A DNA stretch of 64,000 bases from Mesorhizobium sp. WSM4311. GTDB lineage: Bacteria; Pseudomonadota; Alphaproteobacteria; Rhizobiales; Rhizobiaceae. The stretch covers positions 1 through 64,000 of the forward strand of contig NZ_NSFV01000017.1 in NCBI RefSeq assembly GCF_002295115.1, in the 5' to 3' direction. The number at the start of each line of letters is the position of its first letter. The first letter of the stretch is position 1. Shown one piece after another: positions 34,127 to 43,019 of the stretch. A program made the position numbers and the translations under genes. The notes under the pieces were generated by a model. It was not told the origin of the DNA and did not search any database. It saw only the letters and a list, made by a program, of their open reading frames with translations.

Positions 34127-35335
34127 ATGGAAATCACTTTGAAGGGAATGCTGGCCGGCCTGTTGCTGTCCACCGCGCTCAGTGCCGCCGGCACGGTCGC
34201 CGCCAATGCCGGCGACACCGAAATCGTCATCGGCGCGCCGATCTCGCTGACCGGGCCGCTGGCCGGCGACGGCAAGGAACAGAAATGGGCCTATGAGCAG
34301 GCGGTCGCCGACATCAACAAGGCCGGCGGCATCATGGTCAAGTCCGCCGGCAAGAAGCTGCCGGTGCGCCTCGTCGTCGCCGACGACGAAAGCTCTGAAG
34401 GCAAGGTGGCGTCAGCCCTGGAGAACCTGATCAAGGTGCAGAAGGTCGATGCGCTGCTGTCGACCCATTCCGGGCCGATGAACATCGCCGGCGCCATCGT
34501 CGCCGAGAAGTACAAGAAGTTCTACATGATCACGACGGCCTTCCCGTTCGAATGGCAGCCGTTGAAGCTCAAATACTCGGCGCTTTTCTTTTTCCATCCT
34601 GGTCCCGGCGCCGAGGTGCCGTTCGAGGTATGGGACAAACTGCCAGCCGGCGAGAAGCCGAAGCACCCGGCCCTGGTCACCGAAGATTCGCCTGACGGCA
34701 AGGGCTTTGGCGGCGCCTTCCAGGCGGCGGCGAAGAAATACGGCTACAGCTTTGCCGTCGACGATCCCTGGGCGATCGGCGCCACCGACTATTCGGCGCT
34801 GATCACCAAGCTCAAGGCCGCCGATGTCGACGCCATGCTGGTCTTCGGCTCGCCCGCCGACACCATCACGCTGCTCAGGCAAATGAAGGAACTCGGCTTC
34901 TCCGTGCCATATTTCCACGGCTGGAAAGGCACCTGGACCGGCGAATTCCATGAAGCGCTGGGACCGGACTCCGACTACATCATGACCGACGGCTTCTGGT
35001 CGGCGAGCTACCCCTACAAGGGCGCCAAGGAACTCGGCGAACGCTACGAGGCCGAGTACAAGAAGGACTCCGTCACCGTCGGCGCCTTCTATGCCAATGC
35101 GCAAGTGTTGGCGCAGTCGATCGAGAAGGCCGGCAGCACCGATGCCGCGGCGATCCACGATGCGATCTTCGGCCAGGAGTTCAAGGACACCGTGGTCGGC
35201 GACCTGAAGTTCGACGAGACCGGCTTCGCGCTGATCCCGAGCGTCGCCACGCAATGGTGGCAGGGCAAGCACCAGCTCATCTATCCGGACGGCACCTGGA
35301 CCTACAAGCCGGCCCCGGCCTGGGACAAGCGCTGA
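34127..35335 (+). CDS. ABC transporter substrate-binding protein, Liv type
   Basis: A 402-residue periplasmic binding protein (LivJ/Leu-Ile-Val-BP fold). The signal peptide covers about 27 residues (hydrophobic LAGLLLSTALSAAGTVAANAG). The mature protein begins with DTEIVIGAPISLTGPLAGDG, the usual start of this family, and has KVQKVDALLSTHSGPMNIAG. Family members bind amino acids, but also aromatic acids, amides and other carboxylates. It is first of the five ABC genes; the stem-loop after it probably keeps its level above that of the membrane components. The linked dehydrogenases suggest the ligand is a catabolic substrate rather than leucine. Confidence 0.92.
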   Translation: MEITLKGMLAGLLLSTALSAAGTVAANAGDTEIVIGAPISLTGPLAGDGKEQKWAYEQAVADINKAGGIMVKSAGKKLPVRLVVADDESSEGKVASALENLIKVQKVDALLSTHSGPMNIAGAIVAEKYKKFYMITTAFPFEWQPLKLKYSALFFFHPGPGAEVPFEVWDKLPAGEKPKHPALVTEDSPDGKGFGGAFQAAAKKYGYSFAVDDPWAIGATDYSALITKLKAADVDAMLVFGSPADTITLLRQMKELGFSVPYFHGWKGTWTGEFHEALGPDSDYIMTDGFWSASYPYKGAKELGERYEAEYKKDSVTVGAFYANAQVLAQSIEKAGSTDAAAIHDAIFGQEFKDTVVGDLKFDETGFALIPSVATQWWQGKHQLIYPDGTWTYKPAPAWDKR

Positions 35336-35340
35336 CAGGC

Positions 35341-35394
35341 GGGGGCAGGGCGTTCGCAAGGGGAGGCACCCCTACGAACGTTGGCGCTGCCCCT
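35341..35394 (+). promoter_or_regulatory. Stem-loop between binding-protein gene and livG
   Basis: GGGGCAG near 35342 pairs with CTGCCCC near 35387-35393, GTTCG (35352-35356) with CGAAC (35375-35379), and GGGG/CCCC closes the inner loop. Such hairpins after the binding-protein gene commonly protect its mRNA or cause partial termination. No T-run follows, so it is not a clear intrinsic terminator. Confidence 0.55.
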
Positions 35395-35514
35395 CATTGC
35401 CCCGCTGGGCTTTTCTCCCCGCATAGTGACGGAGAGACAGGGCTGGCCACAGGGCCTCGCGTATCCTGGCAGCTTCCCACACCCAATTGCGCTCACCGGA
35501 GAAACGGAAACACG

Positions 35515-36252
35515 ATGCAGCCTAACGAAACCCTGCTTCGCCTCGAGGCGGTCCAGAAGCGGTTCGGCGGGCTCGTCGTGCTCAACAATGTCGACATCGC
35601 CGTCGGCCGCAACGAACTGATCGGGCTGATCGGCCCCAACGGCGCTGGCAAATCGACGCTGTTCAACGTCATCACCGCCATCTATGCGCCGACGCAAGGG
35701 CGGGTGCTGTTTCGCGGCAACGACATCACCGGTATCGCACCGCACCGCATCTCCAGGCTTGGCATCGCCCGCACCTTCCAGCTGGTGCGCACCTTCCTGA
35801 CCATGACCGCCTTCGAGAACGTCATGGTCGGCGCCGTCTACGGGGCAGGGGGCCGCGTCAAGCATGCGACCGAGGCGGCGAATGCCGCGCTCGAACTGGT
35901 CGGCCTCACCGCCCGGCGCGACATGCGCACTGCGCATATGACACTTTCCGACCGCCGCATGCTGGAGATCGCGCGCGCGGTTGCCTCAGACCCAGCGCTG
36001 CTGCTCCTCGACGAGCCGATGGCGGGCCTCAACCCGACCGAGATCAAGCGCATGGTCGACGTCATTCGCCGCGTGCGCGCCGAGCTTGGTCTTTCGATGC
36101 TCTGGGTCGAGCACAAGGTCGACGCCATCATGAAAGTATGCAGCCGCGTTATCGTCCTCGACCATGGCGAAAAGATCGCCGACGGCACGCCGCGCGAAGT
36201 CACCCAGAACCGCAAAGTCATAGAGGCCTATCTTGGCGAACCGGCTGCTTGA
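35515..36252 (+). CDS. livG: ABC transporter ATP-binding protein, LivG type
   Basis: A 245-residue ATPase from the ATG at 35515. Walker A is GPNGAGKST near residues 40-48. The ABC signature is degenerate: LSDRRMLEIARA in place of LSGGQ. Walker B is ALLLLDEPMAGLNP, and the switch His is in WVEHKVDAIM. The insertion with NDITGIAPHRISRLGIARTFQ is typical of LivG. It pairs with LivF and the two permeases below. The altered signature motif, with Asp for the second Gly, is unusual but occurs in some LivG paralogues. Confidence 0.9.
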   Translation: MQPNETLLRLEAVQKRFGGLVVLNNVDIAVGRNELIGLIGPNGAGKSTLFNVITAIYAPTQGRVLFRGNDITGIAPHRISRLGIARTFQLVRTFLTMTAFENVMVGAVYGAGGRVKHATEAANAALELVGLTARRDMRTAHMTLSDRRMLEIARAVASDPALLLLDEPMAGLNPTEIKRMVDVIRRVRAELGLSMLWVEHKVDAIMKVCSRVIVLDHGEKIADGTPREVTQNRKVIEAYLGEPAA

Positions 36253-36955
36253 AGTAAGCGATCTCCAGGTCGCCTATGGCGACGTCGGCGCGCTGTGGGG
36301 CGTCTCGCTCCATGTCGACCCCGGCACCATTGTCGCCATCGTCGGCGCCAATGGCGCCGGCAAGACGACGCTGCTCAGGACCGTCTCCGGCCTGCTCAAG
36401 CCGAAAAGCGGCGATATCAGGCTGGCCGGCCAATCGCTGGTCGGCAAGGCGCCGCAGGAGATTGCCTCCATGGGCATCGCGCATGTGCCGGAAGGCCGCG
36501 GCCTGTTCCGCCAGATGACTGTGCTAGAAAATCTTGAACTCGGCGCCTTCCAGCCCAAGGCGCGGCCGCGCACCAAGGTATTGCTCGACAAGGCCTATGC
36601 GCTGTTTCCGCGCCTCAAGGAGCGCGTCCATCAGAAGGCCGGTTCGCTCTCCGGCGGCGAGCAGCAGATGCTGGCGATCGCGCGGGCCACGATGTCGGAG
36701 CCGTCGCTGCTCATCCTTGACGAACCGTCGCTGGGTCTCAGCCCGCTGGTCGTGCAGCAGATGTTTTCGCTCATCCAGACCTTACACGCTCAGGGCGTCA
36801 CCATCCTGCTCGTCGAGCAGAACATCCACCAGGCCCTGAAGGTCGCCGACTATGCCTTCGTGCTCCAGACCGGCTCGCTCGCCATGCAAGGCACCGGCGC
36901 CGAGCTGATCGCCGATCCCGAAATCCAGAAAGCCTATATGGGCGTGTTGGAGTAG
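36233..36955 (+). CDS. livF: ABC transporter ATP-binding protein, LivF type
   Basis: A 240-residue ATPase that overlaps livG by 20 bases, starting at a TTG (MANRLLEVSDLQVAYGDV). Walker A GANGAGKTT is near residues 37-45, the signature LSGGEQQML near 138-146, Walker B SLLILDEPSLGLSP, and the switch His lies in the segment VEQNIHQAL. The overlap implies translational coupling with livG, with which it forms the ATPase dimer. The length is usual for LivF. Confidence 0.92.
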   Translation: MANRLLEVSDLQVAYGDVGALWGVSLHVDPGTIVAIVGANGAGKTTLLRTVSGLLKPKSGDIRLAGQSLVGKAPQEIASMGIAHVPEGRGLFRQMTVLENLELGAFQPKARPRTKVLLDKAYALFPRLKERVHQKAGSLSGGEQQMLAIARATMSEPSLLILDEPSLGLSPLVVQQMFSLIQTLHAQGVTILLVEQNIHQALKVADYAFVLQTGSLAMQGTGAELIADPEIQKAYMGVLE

Positions 36956-36960
36956 ATCAG

Positions 36961-37854
36961 ATGTTCAAATTGCCCCCTCCCGACATCCTGCTCCAGCTCT
37001 CGCTCAACGGCGCGCTCGGCGGCGCCATGTACGGTGTCGCCGCCGTGGGCCTCAGCCTCATCTTCGGCACCATGCGGCTGATTTTCCTCGCCCAGGGCGC
37101 GATGATCATTCTGGCCGCCTATTTCGTGCGGGCGCTGTTCTACGGTCTCGGCATCGACCCGTTCCTGTCGCTGCTCATTGTCGTGCCGGTCGGGCTCGGT
37201 GTCGGCTGGCTGATGTATCAGGGCCTGTTCCGCAAGGCGGCTGCCGAGGAAGACCGCAACGTTTCGCTGCTGATCGCCGTCGGCCTGATGTTCCTGGTGC
37301 AGAACCTGATGACCGTGGTCTGGGGCGGCAACACCGCCGGCGTGGTGACGAGCTATACGGCGACCGGCATCGAGCTGCTGGGCGTCCGCACCTCGTTCAC
37401 CCGCACGATGGGTTTCCTGATCGCGCTTGCCGGCACCGGGCTGGTGATGCTCTTCCTGCGCAAGACCATTGTCGGCAAGGCGGTGCGCGCCGCTTCGGAA
37501 GACATGGACGCGGCGACGCTGATGGGCATCAGCCCGCACCGCGTCAACGCCATTGCCTTCGCCATCGGCATTTCGCTGGCGGGCGCAGCCGGTGTGGCCG
37601 TCGCCACCACCTTCCCGTTCAACCCCTTCGCCGGTTTCATCTTCAGCCTGAAGGCGCTGGTGGCGCTGGCACTGGGCGGCATCGGCAACGTCACCGGTGC
37701 GCTCGCCGGCGGCATCCTGCTCGGCCTGATCGAAGCCTACGTCCAGTTCTTCATTTCCGGGGGCTGGACCAACGCCATCGCCTACGGCGTGTTCCTGGCC
37801 GTGCTGATGTTCAAGCCGGAAGGCCTGTTCAGCCGGCCCTACAAGAAGGCTTGA
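36961..37854 (+). CDS. livH: ABC transporter permease, LivH type
   Basis: A 297-residue inner-membrane permease with about eight hydrophobic helices. The start is LQLSLNGALGGAMYGVAAVG then LSLIFGTMRLIFLAQGA, the usual LivH opening. The EAA-like loop is VGKAVRAASEDMDAATLMGI (about 176-195). It begins five bases after the livF stop and is followed after three bases by the second permease gene, so the order is G-F-H-M rather than the H-M-G-F seen in E. coli. Confidence 0.92.
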   Translation: MFKLPPPDILLQLSLNGALGGAMYGVAAVGLSLIFGTMRLIFLAQGAMIILAAYFVRALFYGLGIDPFLSLLIVVPVGLGVGWLMYQGLFRKAAAEEDRNVSLLIAVGLMFLVQNLMTVVWGGNTAGVVTSYTATGIELLGVRTSFTRTMGFLIALAGTGLVMLFLRKTIVGKAVRAASEDMDAATLMGISPHRVNAIAFAIGISLAGAAGVAVATTFPFNPFAGFIFSLKALVALALGGIGNVTGALAGGILLGLIEAYVQFFISGGWTNAIAYGVFLAVLMFKPEGLFSRPYKKA

Positions 37855-37857
37855 GAG

Positions 37858-38826
37858 ATGATCAAAGCCTTCAAATGGATCGCTATTGTGGTCGTCGCGG
37901 CGCTCGCGCTGCTGCCGCTCCTGCCAGGTGCTGTCGACGCCTATTATTTCTCGTTCCTGTTCTTCGTCTTCCTCTACGCCATCATGGCGCAGAGCTGGAA
38001 CCTTGTTGCCGGTTACGGCGGCCAGATCAGCCTCGGTAGCCACGCCTTCTTCGGGCTGGGCGCCTACACCACCGCCATCCTGTGGACCGGCAACTATATC
38101 TGGGGCTCGCTCTATGACACGCACCCCGGCATCTATTATTTCGATCCGGTGACGATGGCGCTGGGCGGCGTGGTGGCGGCCCTTGCAGCGGCCATCATCG
38201 GCGTGCCGCTGCTGTCCAAGCTGCGCGGCGACTATTTCGCACTGGGCACGCTCGGCTTCGGTGAGATCGTCAAGGTGCTGTTCGTCAATGGCGGCGACTT
38301 CACCGGCAGCGCCTTCGGCATCGTCGCGCCCGCCGGCCTGTTCGACACGCTGCGTCCGCATTACTGGGTCGCGCTCGGGCTGATGGTCGGCACCGCGCTC
38401 GCCATCCGCGCTCTGATGCGCTCACGTTATGGGCTGGCGCTGATCGCGGTGCGCGACGACGAGATGGCGGCGTCGGCCAACGGCATCGATGTGCTGAAGG
38501 TCAAGGTGGCGGCCTTCGCCGGCAGCGCCTTCATCGCCGGCGTCGCCGGCAGCCTCTACACCTTTTACATTTTCCATGTCGGCCCGGACTCGGTCTTCGA
38601 TCTCGACTGGATGCTGCTGCCGCTGATGATGACGGTGGTCGGCGGCACCGGCACGCTGCTCGGCCCCATCCTCGGCGCGCTGGTCATGTACGCCGTCTTC
38701 GACCTCGCGCGCATTGTGGTGCCGGACTATCACCCGGTGGTCTCGGGGCTGACCATCATCCTGGCGATGCTGTTTTTACCGAAGGGGCTGATGCGCAGCT
38801 TTGCGGGCAAGGCAAAGCTGGCGTAG
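37858..38826 (+). CDS. livM: ABC transporter permease, LivM type
   Basis: A 322-residue permease with about ten hydrophobic segments. LivM signatures are AQSWNLVAGYGGQISLGSHA (about 43-62), LRGDYFALGTLGFGEIV (about 122-138) and the EAA-like loop IAVRDDEMAASANGIDVLK (about 196-214). It pairs with LivH to form the channel for the substrate delivered by the upstream binding protein. It is the last gene of the block and is convergent with the AraC gene, 56 bases away. Confidence 0.93.
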   Translation: MIKAFKWIAIVVVAALALLPLLPGAVDAYYFSFLFFVFLYAIMAQSWNLVAGYGGQISLGSHAFFGLGAYTTAILWTGNYIWGSLYDTHPGIYYFDPVTMALGGVVAALAAAIIGVPLLSKLRGDYFALGTLGFGEIVKVLFVNGGDFTGSAFGIVAPAGLFDTLRPHYWVALGLMVGTALAIRALMRSRYGLALIAVRDDEMAASANGIDVLKVKVAAFAGSAFIAGVAGSLYTFYIFHVGPDSVFDLDWMLLPLMMTVVGGTGTLLGPILGALVMYAVFDLARIVVPDYHPVVSGLTIILAMLFLPKGLMRSFAGKAKLA

Positions 38827-38882
38827 GCGATAAGCTTCCCGATGAATGCAGCGCCCGAACTCCGCCGTTCAGACCCACGCGC

Positions 38883-39848
38883 CTAATGCACCGCCGTCCT
38901 TAACCTCTCCCTCAGTTCCCTCGGCGCGACATCATACTTGCTCTTGAACGCCCTTGAAAAATGCGCGCTGGAATTGAACCCACAGGCGAAGGCGATTTCC
39001 GAAATCGAGGCCGAGGCGCGGGCAGGGGACAAAAGCTCCTCCTTGCTGCGCTCCAGCCGCCTGTCCCAGACGAAACGTTCCAGTGTCATGCCTTCGCCTT
39101 CGAAGGCGCGGTGCAGGTAGCGGCGGGAGCAGCCCATGTGGCGGGCTATGTCCTCGGCCGAGAGATTGCTGCGCGCCAGGTTGGCGTCAATATAGGCGAC
39201 GATGCGCTCGCGCAGCGCTTCCAGCGGCGAGCGGCGGAACGCCGGCGCCATGGGCTTCGCCTGTATCAGCCCGTTGACGAGCTGAATCAGGCTTTCGCCG
39301 ACGCGGCGGCAGCCGGCTTCGTCGAGCTTGTGTGCCTCGCCAATCGCCATCTGCATCAGACCGGACACGATATGAGTCAGGCTGTCGCCCTCGCCAGGCA
39401 GCGGCACCGGCACCGAAAGGCGCGCCAGCGTCTCGTCGCCAAAGGTCGAGCGCGGTACCTGCAGGATGAGCTGATCGACATCGGAGAGGTTCTGCAACGA
39501 ATAGGCTCGCACCGGATCGTAGATGACCGCCGCGCGCGGCCCGAGATCTATCGCCGTCTGCTGCTGCTCAAAGCGGCTGCGGCCCTTGAGCTGCATCAGG
39601 ATCTTGATCGCGTCCGGATCGAAGCTGCGCCAAAAAGCGCGGTCGTTGACGACTAGGTGGGACTTCGCCCTGATTTCCGAGAGCCGGCAGGAGCCCAGAT
39701 CGACCGAGATCAGCTTCGGCAGGGAGGGCGCCTCGCCGCGCGAGAAGCGCTGCGTGATAGGGCCGAACAGCATCCGCGAAGCGGACAGGAAAGCCTCGCC
39801 GTCGGCGATGCTCACGTGGTGGTCGAGCATAGTCTCCTCCATCTTCAT
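38883..39848 (-). CDS. AraC family transcriptional regulator
   Basis: A 321-residue regulator from the ATG at 39848, chosen because GGGAG lies seven bases before it; the frame is open to 39884. The N-terminal 210 residues are an AraC-type ligand domain (RSFDPDAIKILMQLKGRSRF, AIDLGPRAAVIYDPVRAYSL). The C-terminal 100 residues hold the double HTH: NLSAEDIARHMGCSRRYLHR and ASISEIAFACGFNSSAHFSR, then KSKYDVAPREL. It lies at the end of the SDR-ABC block and probably activates it in response to the substrate. The 42-bp repeats are its candidate sites. Confidence 0.92.
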   Translation of the reverse strand: MKMEETMLDHHVSIADGEAFLSASRMLFGPITQRFSRGEAPSLPKLISVDLGSCRLSEIRAKSHLVVNDRAFWRSFDPDAIKILMQLKGRSRFEQQQTAIDLGPRAAVIYDPVRAYSLQNLSDVDQLILQVPRSTFGDETLARLSVPVPLPGEGDSLTHIVSGLMQMAIGEAHKLDEAGCRRVGESLIQLVNGLIQAKPMAPAFRRSPLEALRERIVAYIDANLARSNLSAEDIARHMGCSRRYLHRAFEGEGMTLERFVWDRRLERSKEELLSPARASASISEIAFACGFNSSAHFSRAFKSKYDVAPRELRERLRTAVH

Positions 39849-40004
39849 TTCGTCTCCCGTCTTGATGCGGGATTTGCGATGCAACGGCAGCGCCGATGCA
39901 ACGGCCAGGAACTTAACATGCTAACTATATTCGCCGCAACGGCGAGAACGCATCAATCAGCCGCTTTAGAAGCGGCGCCTTCCGGGCGGGCGAGGGTCAA
40001 AGCA

Positions 40005-40036
40005 AGCGGCCGGAATTCCCACATTCTCCGGCCGCT
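40005..40036 (-). terminator. Stem-loop terminator after the MBL-fold gene
   Basis: AGCGGCCGGA (40005-40014) and TCCGGCCGCT (40027-40036) form a perfect ten-base stem. It lies 18 bases beyond the stop of the minus-strand MBL-fold gene. The T-rich tail is weak (TTGCTTTG). A second, smaller hairpin, GCCGCTT-TAG-AAGCGGC, is at 39960-39976. Confidence 0.6.
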
Positions 40037-40053
40037 CGAGATTGCATCTCACC

Positions 40054-40950
40054 TCAGCCCCACTTCATCTCGCCTTTGGCAACCTTCGAGCCGATGTCGA
40101 GAGCGACGCCCATGCCGAGGTTCGGAAAGCGGGCCTCCATGGCGGCCTTCAGCGCGGCGGCGTCGGCAGCCTTGGCCAACTCTTCCTCGAAGGCCTGCAG
40201 GTAGGTCTTTGTGTGCTCTATGGCCGAGATATCGGTAGCAGACTCCGGCATCAGGTGCCCTGGCACGACGACAGCGGGCTTCCTGGCGGCGATCTTGTCG
40301 AGATTGTCGATCCAGGCTGCACGCAATTCCCTGGTCGGGGTGTCCGCCGTCCACACATGCACGCCGGCAAAGATCAGTACGCCGCCGAAAACCGCGTTGA
40401 TCGAAGGCGCCCACAGATATCGACGGTTGGCAAGACCTGCAGCCGCAACGATCTCAACCGTTTCGCCGTCGACTGTCAGCGATGGACCATCAAAAGCTTC
40501 AGGCATGACGATATCGGCCAGTACCTGCGGGCCATTCTCCTTGAGCTGCGGGCCCCAGACGGCGAGCTTCTTGTCGACCGAGCCTTTAATTGCCGCCACC
40601 GTTTCCGAGGCCGCAATGACCTTCGCATCTGGAAAAGCCTCACGGATCGGCTTCAGGCTGAAGTAATAGTCAGGGTCCGATTGGCTGACATAAATTGCCG
40701 TCAGCTTCTTGCCGTTGGCCTTTATTGCGTCTGCCAGGAAACGCCCGTCCGGATAGCTGAAGCCGCCGTCGATCAGCAACGCTTCGGATGATCCCGACAG
40801 CAGGACTGGAGCGCGGAAGAAGCCGTTCGAGCCGGCGGGAAAGTGCTTCCAGACGAGTCCGGTCCCGCTTGCGCGGCCTAGATCGGCGGGAGCAAAAGCG
40901 GCCGCGGCGATGGCAGCGGAAGTTTTCATGATCTGTCTCCTGGTGAGCAT
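40054..40950 (-). CDS. MBL-fold hydrolase-like protein with degenerate metal motif
   Basis: A 298-residue exported protein from the ATG at 40950, with AAGGAG eight bases before it. The N-terminus MLTRRQIMKTSAAIAAAAFA resembles a twin-arginine signal. The fold is metallo-beta-lactamase-like (LLIDGGFSYPDGR; VVVPGHLMP), but the metal loop, normally HxHxDH, reads SQSDPDYYF at 89-97, so several ligands are missing. It may be a non-metal or altered-metal branch of the superfamily. A small MoaF-related gene precedes it by about 56 bases in the same direction, and a divergent LysR regulator probably controls both. Confidence 0.82.
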   Translation of the reverse strand: MLTRRQIMKTSAAIAAAAFAPADLGRASGTGLVWKHFPAGSNGFFRAPVLLSGSSEALLIDGGFSYPDGRFLADAIKANGKKLTAIYVSQSDPDYYFSLKPIREAFPDAKVIAASETVAAIKGSVDKKLAVWGPQLKENGPQVLADIVMPEAFDGPSLTVDGETVEIVAAAGLANRRYLWAPSINAVFGGVLIFAGVHVWTADTPTRELRAAWIDNLDKIAARKPAVVVPGHLMPESATDISAIEHTKTYLQAFEEELAKAADAAALKAAMEARFPNLGMGVALDIGSKVAKGEMKWG

Positions 40951-41006
40951 TTTGAAACTCCTTTTGTGATGGGCAAAGAAATCGGTCTGCGCGCTCGAGG
41001 CCAGGA

Positions 41007-41330
41007 CTACGTCAACCGGGCCCAAGTGCCGGACAAATTGAGGAAGCTGCGATCGGGCTTGGTGATGTTGGTATGGATGACCCCATTCTCGAAATCCTCG
41101 ACGTGGGTCACGGTCGTCCCGTCAGCCTCAATCCAGGTCACCATGAACACGCCCTGCCGAATGGGGATTGCCCGATAGGTCACTGCCTCCGCCTTGGCGA
41201 AGTTGTCCATTTGCTCAGGGGCAAACCGCATGGTTTCCCCGTCGCTATCGAACTTTAAATGAAACGCGAGTTCGCCAAAGCGGGCCTCATAGAGGTGGCC
41301 GATAGCCGGAAACATTTTCGCCGTCGTCAT
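41007..41330 (-). CDS. MoaF-related small protein
   Basis: A 107-residue protein resembling the C-terminal half of MoaF: GELAFHLKFDSDGETMRF, VFMVTWIEADGTTVTHVEDF, and a closing NLSGTWARL. It is a lipocalin-like half barrel without signal peptide. It precedes the MBL-fold gene on the same strand and is divergent from the LysR gene, with a 142-base promoter gap. Its enzymatic role is unknown; family members sit with small-molecule catabolic genes. Confidence 0.8.
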   Translation of the reverse strand: MTTAKMFPAIGHLYEARFGELAFHLKFDSDGETMRFAPEQMDNFAKAEAVTYRAIPIRQGVFMVTWIEADGTTVTHVEDFENGVIHTNITKPDRSFLNLSGTWARLT

Positions 41331-41472
41331 GCGGGGACCCTTCGAATGCTGGGCAGATCAGCCGGCGGCTGAACTCAATGCGCAAAAGATGCATTGTCTT
41401 GATTGGTCGATAAATCCCGACGAGTTGGATTCAATGTAAGCTATAGACACACAATCCTGCGGAGCGACGACC

Positions 41473-42375
41473 ATGGAAACGATCAATCTCAATAGGCTGG
41501 CCTACTTCGCCGCGGTGGTGGAGGCAGCTTCCTTCACCCGAGCGGCGGAGCGTCTCGGCATTACCAAGACTGTCGTGAGCCAGCAGGTGGCGCGACTTGA
41601 ACAGGAACTCAAGACAAGCCTTCTGCTTCGCACGACGCGGCGGGTTGAGCCGACCGAGGCAGGCCGGCAGCTTCACGCGCGATGCGCCATGATTCTGCGG
41701 GAGGCCGAGGCGGCCTTCAACGAGCTAGCCCAAACAAACGCTCAGCCAATGGGAGTTCTGCGGGTCACTGCGCCGAACGATTATGGCACAACCACCATCG
41801 CGCCGCTTGCAGCCCGGTTTTGTCGCACCTATCCGGCATGTCGTGTCGAACTGATGCTTTCGGACATCAGGATCGATCTGATTGCGAACCAGATCGATCT
41901 GTCGATCCGCGCGGGCTGGCTGGTGGATTCGAGTCTTCAGGCACGCAGGATCGGTTCCTTTCAGCAGATTCTCGTGGCGGTGCCTGATCTGGCGAGGAGC
42001 CTATCGCCCGCCGAACCCGAGGATCTATCCGAGTTGCCCTTCATCGCGAATGTCGCGCTGAAAGAGCCGCTCGTATGGCGTTTCACGCGAGGTGAACACG
42101 ATCGGCGCACAGTGCGGATGAAGCTTGGGCTGACAATCAACGCCACCCCGGCCGTGCTGGAGGCGACCCTGGCCGGCGGCGGAATGTCCATCCTTCCAGA
42201 CTTTGCCCTTGGCGACCACCTCGCGGCCGGCCGGCTGGTGCCCGTTTTACCCGCGTGGAACCTACCCTCCGGCGGCATCCATGCTGTGTATCCGGCCGCC
42301 CGCTTCCGGCCGCCCAAGGTGACGCGATTTGTGGAGATGCTCGCCCAAGCCGAGAGGGTCAGTGTCGGCACCTGA
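41473..42375 (+). CDS. LysR family transcriptional regulator
   Basis: A 300-residue LysR regulator. The winged HTH is at the start: NRLAYFAAVVEAASFTRAAE then RLGITKTVVSQQVARLEQEL (about 6-45), followed by the linker helix and RTTRRVEPTEAGRQL. The effector domain begins near residue 95 with GVLRVTAPNDYGTT. It resembles the AaeR/DmlR-type subgroup. It is divergent from the MoaF-related/MBL pair, the classical layout for LysR control of neighbours, so that pair is its likely target. Confidence 0.93.
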   Translation: METINLNRLAYFAAVVEAASFTRAAERLGITKTVVSQQVARLEQELKTSLLLRTTRRVEPTEAGRQLHARCAMILREAEAAFNELAQTNAQPMGVLRVTAPNDYGTTTIAPLAARFCRTYPACRVELMLSDIRIDLIANQIDLSIRAGWLVDSSLQARRIGSFQQILVAVPDLARSLSPAEPEDLSELPFIANVALKEPLVWRFTRGEHDRRTVRMKLGLTINATPAVLEATLAGGGMSILPDFALGDHLAAGRLVPVLPAWNLPSGGIHAVYPAARFRPPKVTRFVEMLAQAERVSVGT

Positions 42376-43019
42376 TCGCGCTAAAGGCAGTCCATGTGAC
42401 CGCCCGCGTGGCCGCTAGCTGCGACGTCTACGCAAGGTAAATTTGATGCTCGTGGTCCCCATCAAATCCGCCTTTTGTGGTTGAGATCGGCAAGGGCGAC
42501 AGAATCGGTCAGGAAGCCTCCCACCCCGGCGAATGCGAGCGGGGAGTCCCAATTGTCGATCTGTCGACCGCGCCCACGAGGGTCGTCGTTGATGGTCATT
42601 TCACCTGACATAACTCGCCTCAACTTGGATGCGAGCGGTAGGAGAGGTTTCTCATCGGAACCTCCACCGCCAACCGGGCAGCCACATGACCCGAGGGCCG
42701 GCGGAGGAGCTTCAGCGTCACCGCTAAGGTGGCGGCGTGGGGCTTCAGCCTATGCGCCGCCGAGGAAAAATTGGTGGTCGCATACAGGCTCGGCCGTTAT
42801 CGTCCAGTCGACATCGACGCCAGGGAGGCGGCTTTGTGCGCAGCGCACCCATATTCGAGGAGACCTCGCCTCTTAGGTAGGCGTCCTCCCGACAGGATGA
42901 TAGCTGTTTCGATCCACGCCGAATTTCTGCAGAGTTGTCTCGCATGCGAGGAACGAACCAAACTTCCATGCATTTAGCAGGGGCTGCATTCGTACACTCT
43001 TCTTCGGGGAGCTGGACCC
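42376..43019. other. Intergenic stretch upstream of the sigma factor
   Basis: About 640 bases. Short frames occur on both strands but none is supported. A GGAAC at 42950-42954 followed 17 bases later by ATT (CATT, one mismatch to CGTT) could be a weak autoregulatory EcfG promoter for the sigma gene. Confidence 0.4.
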
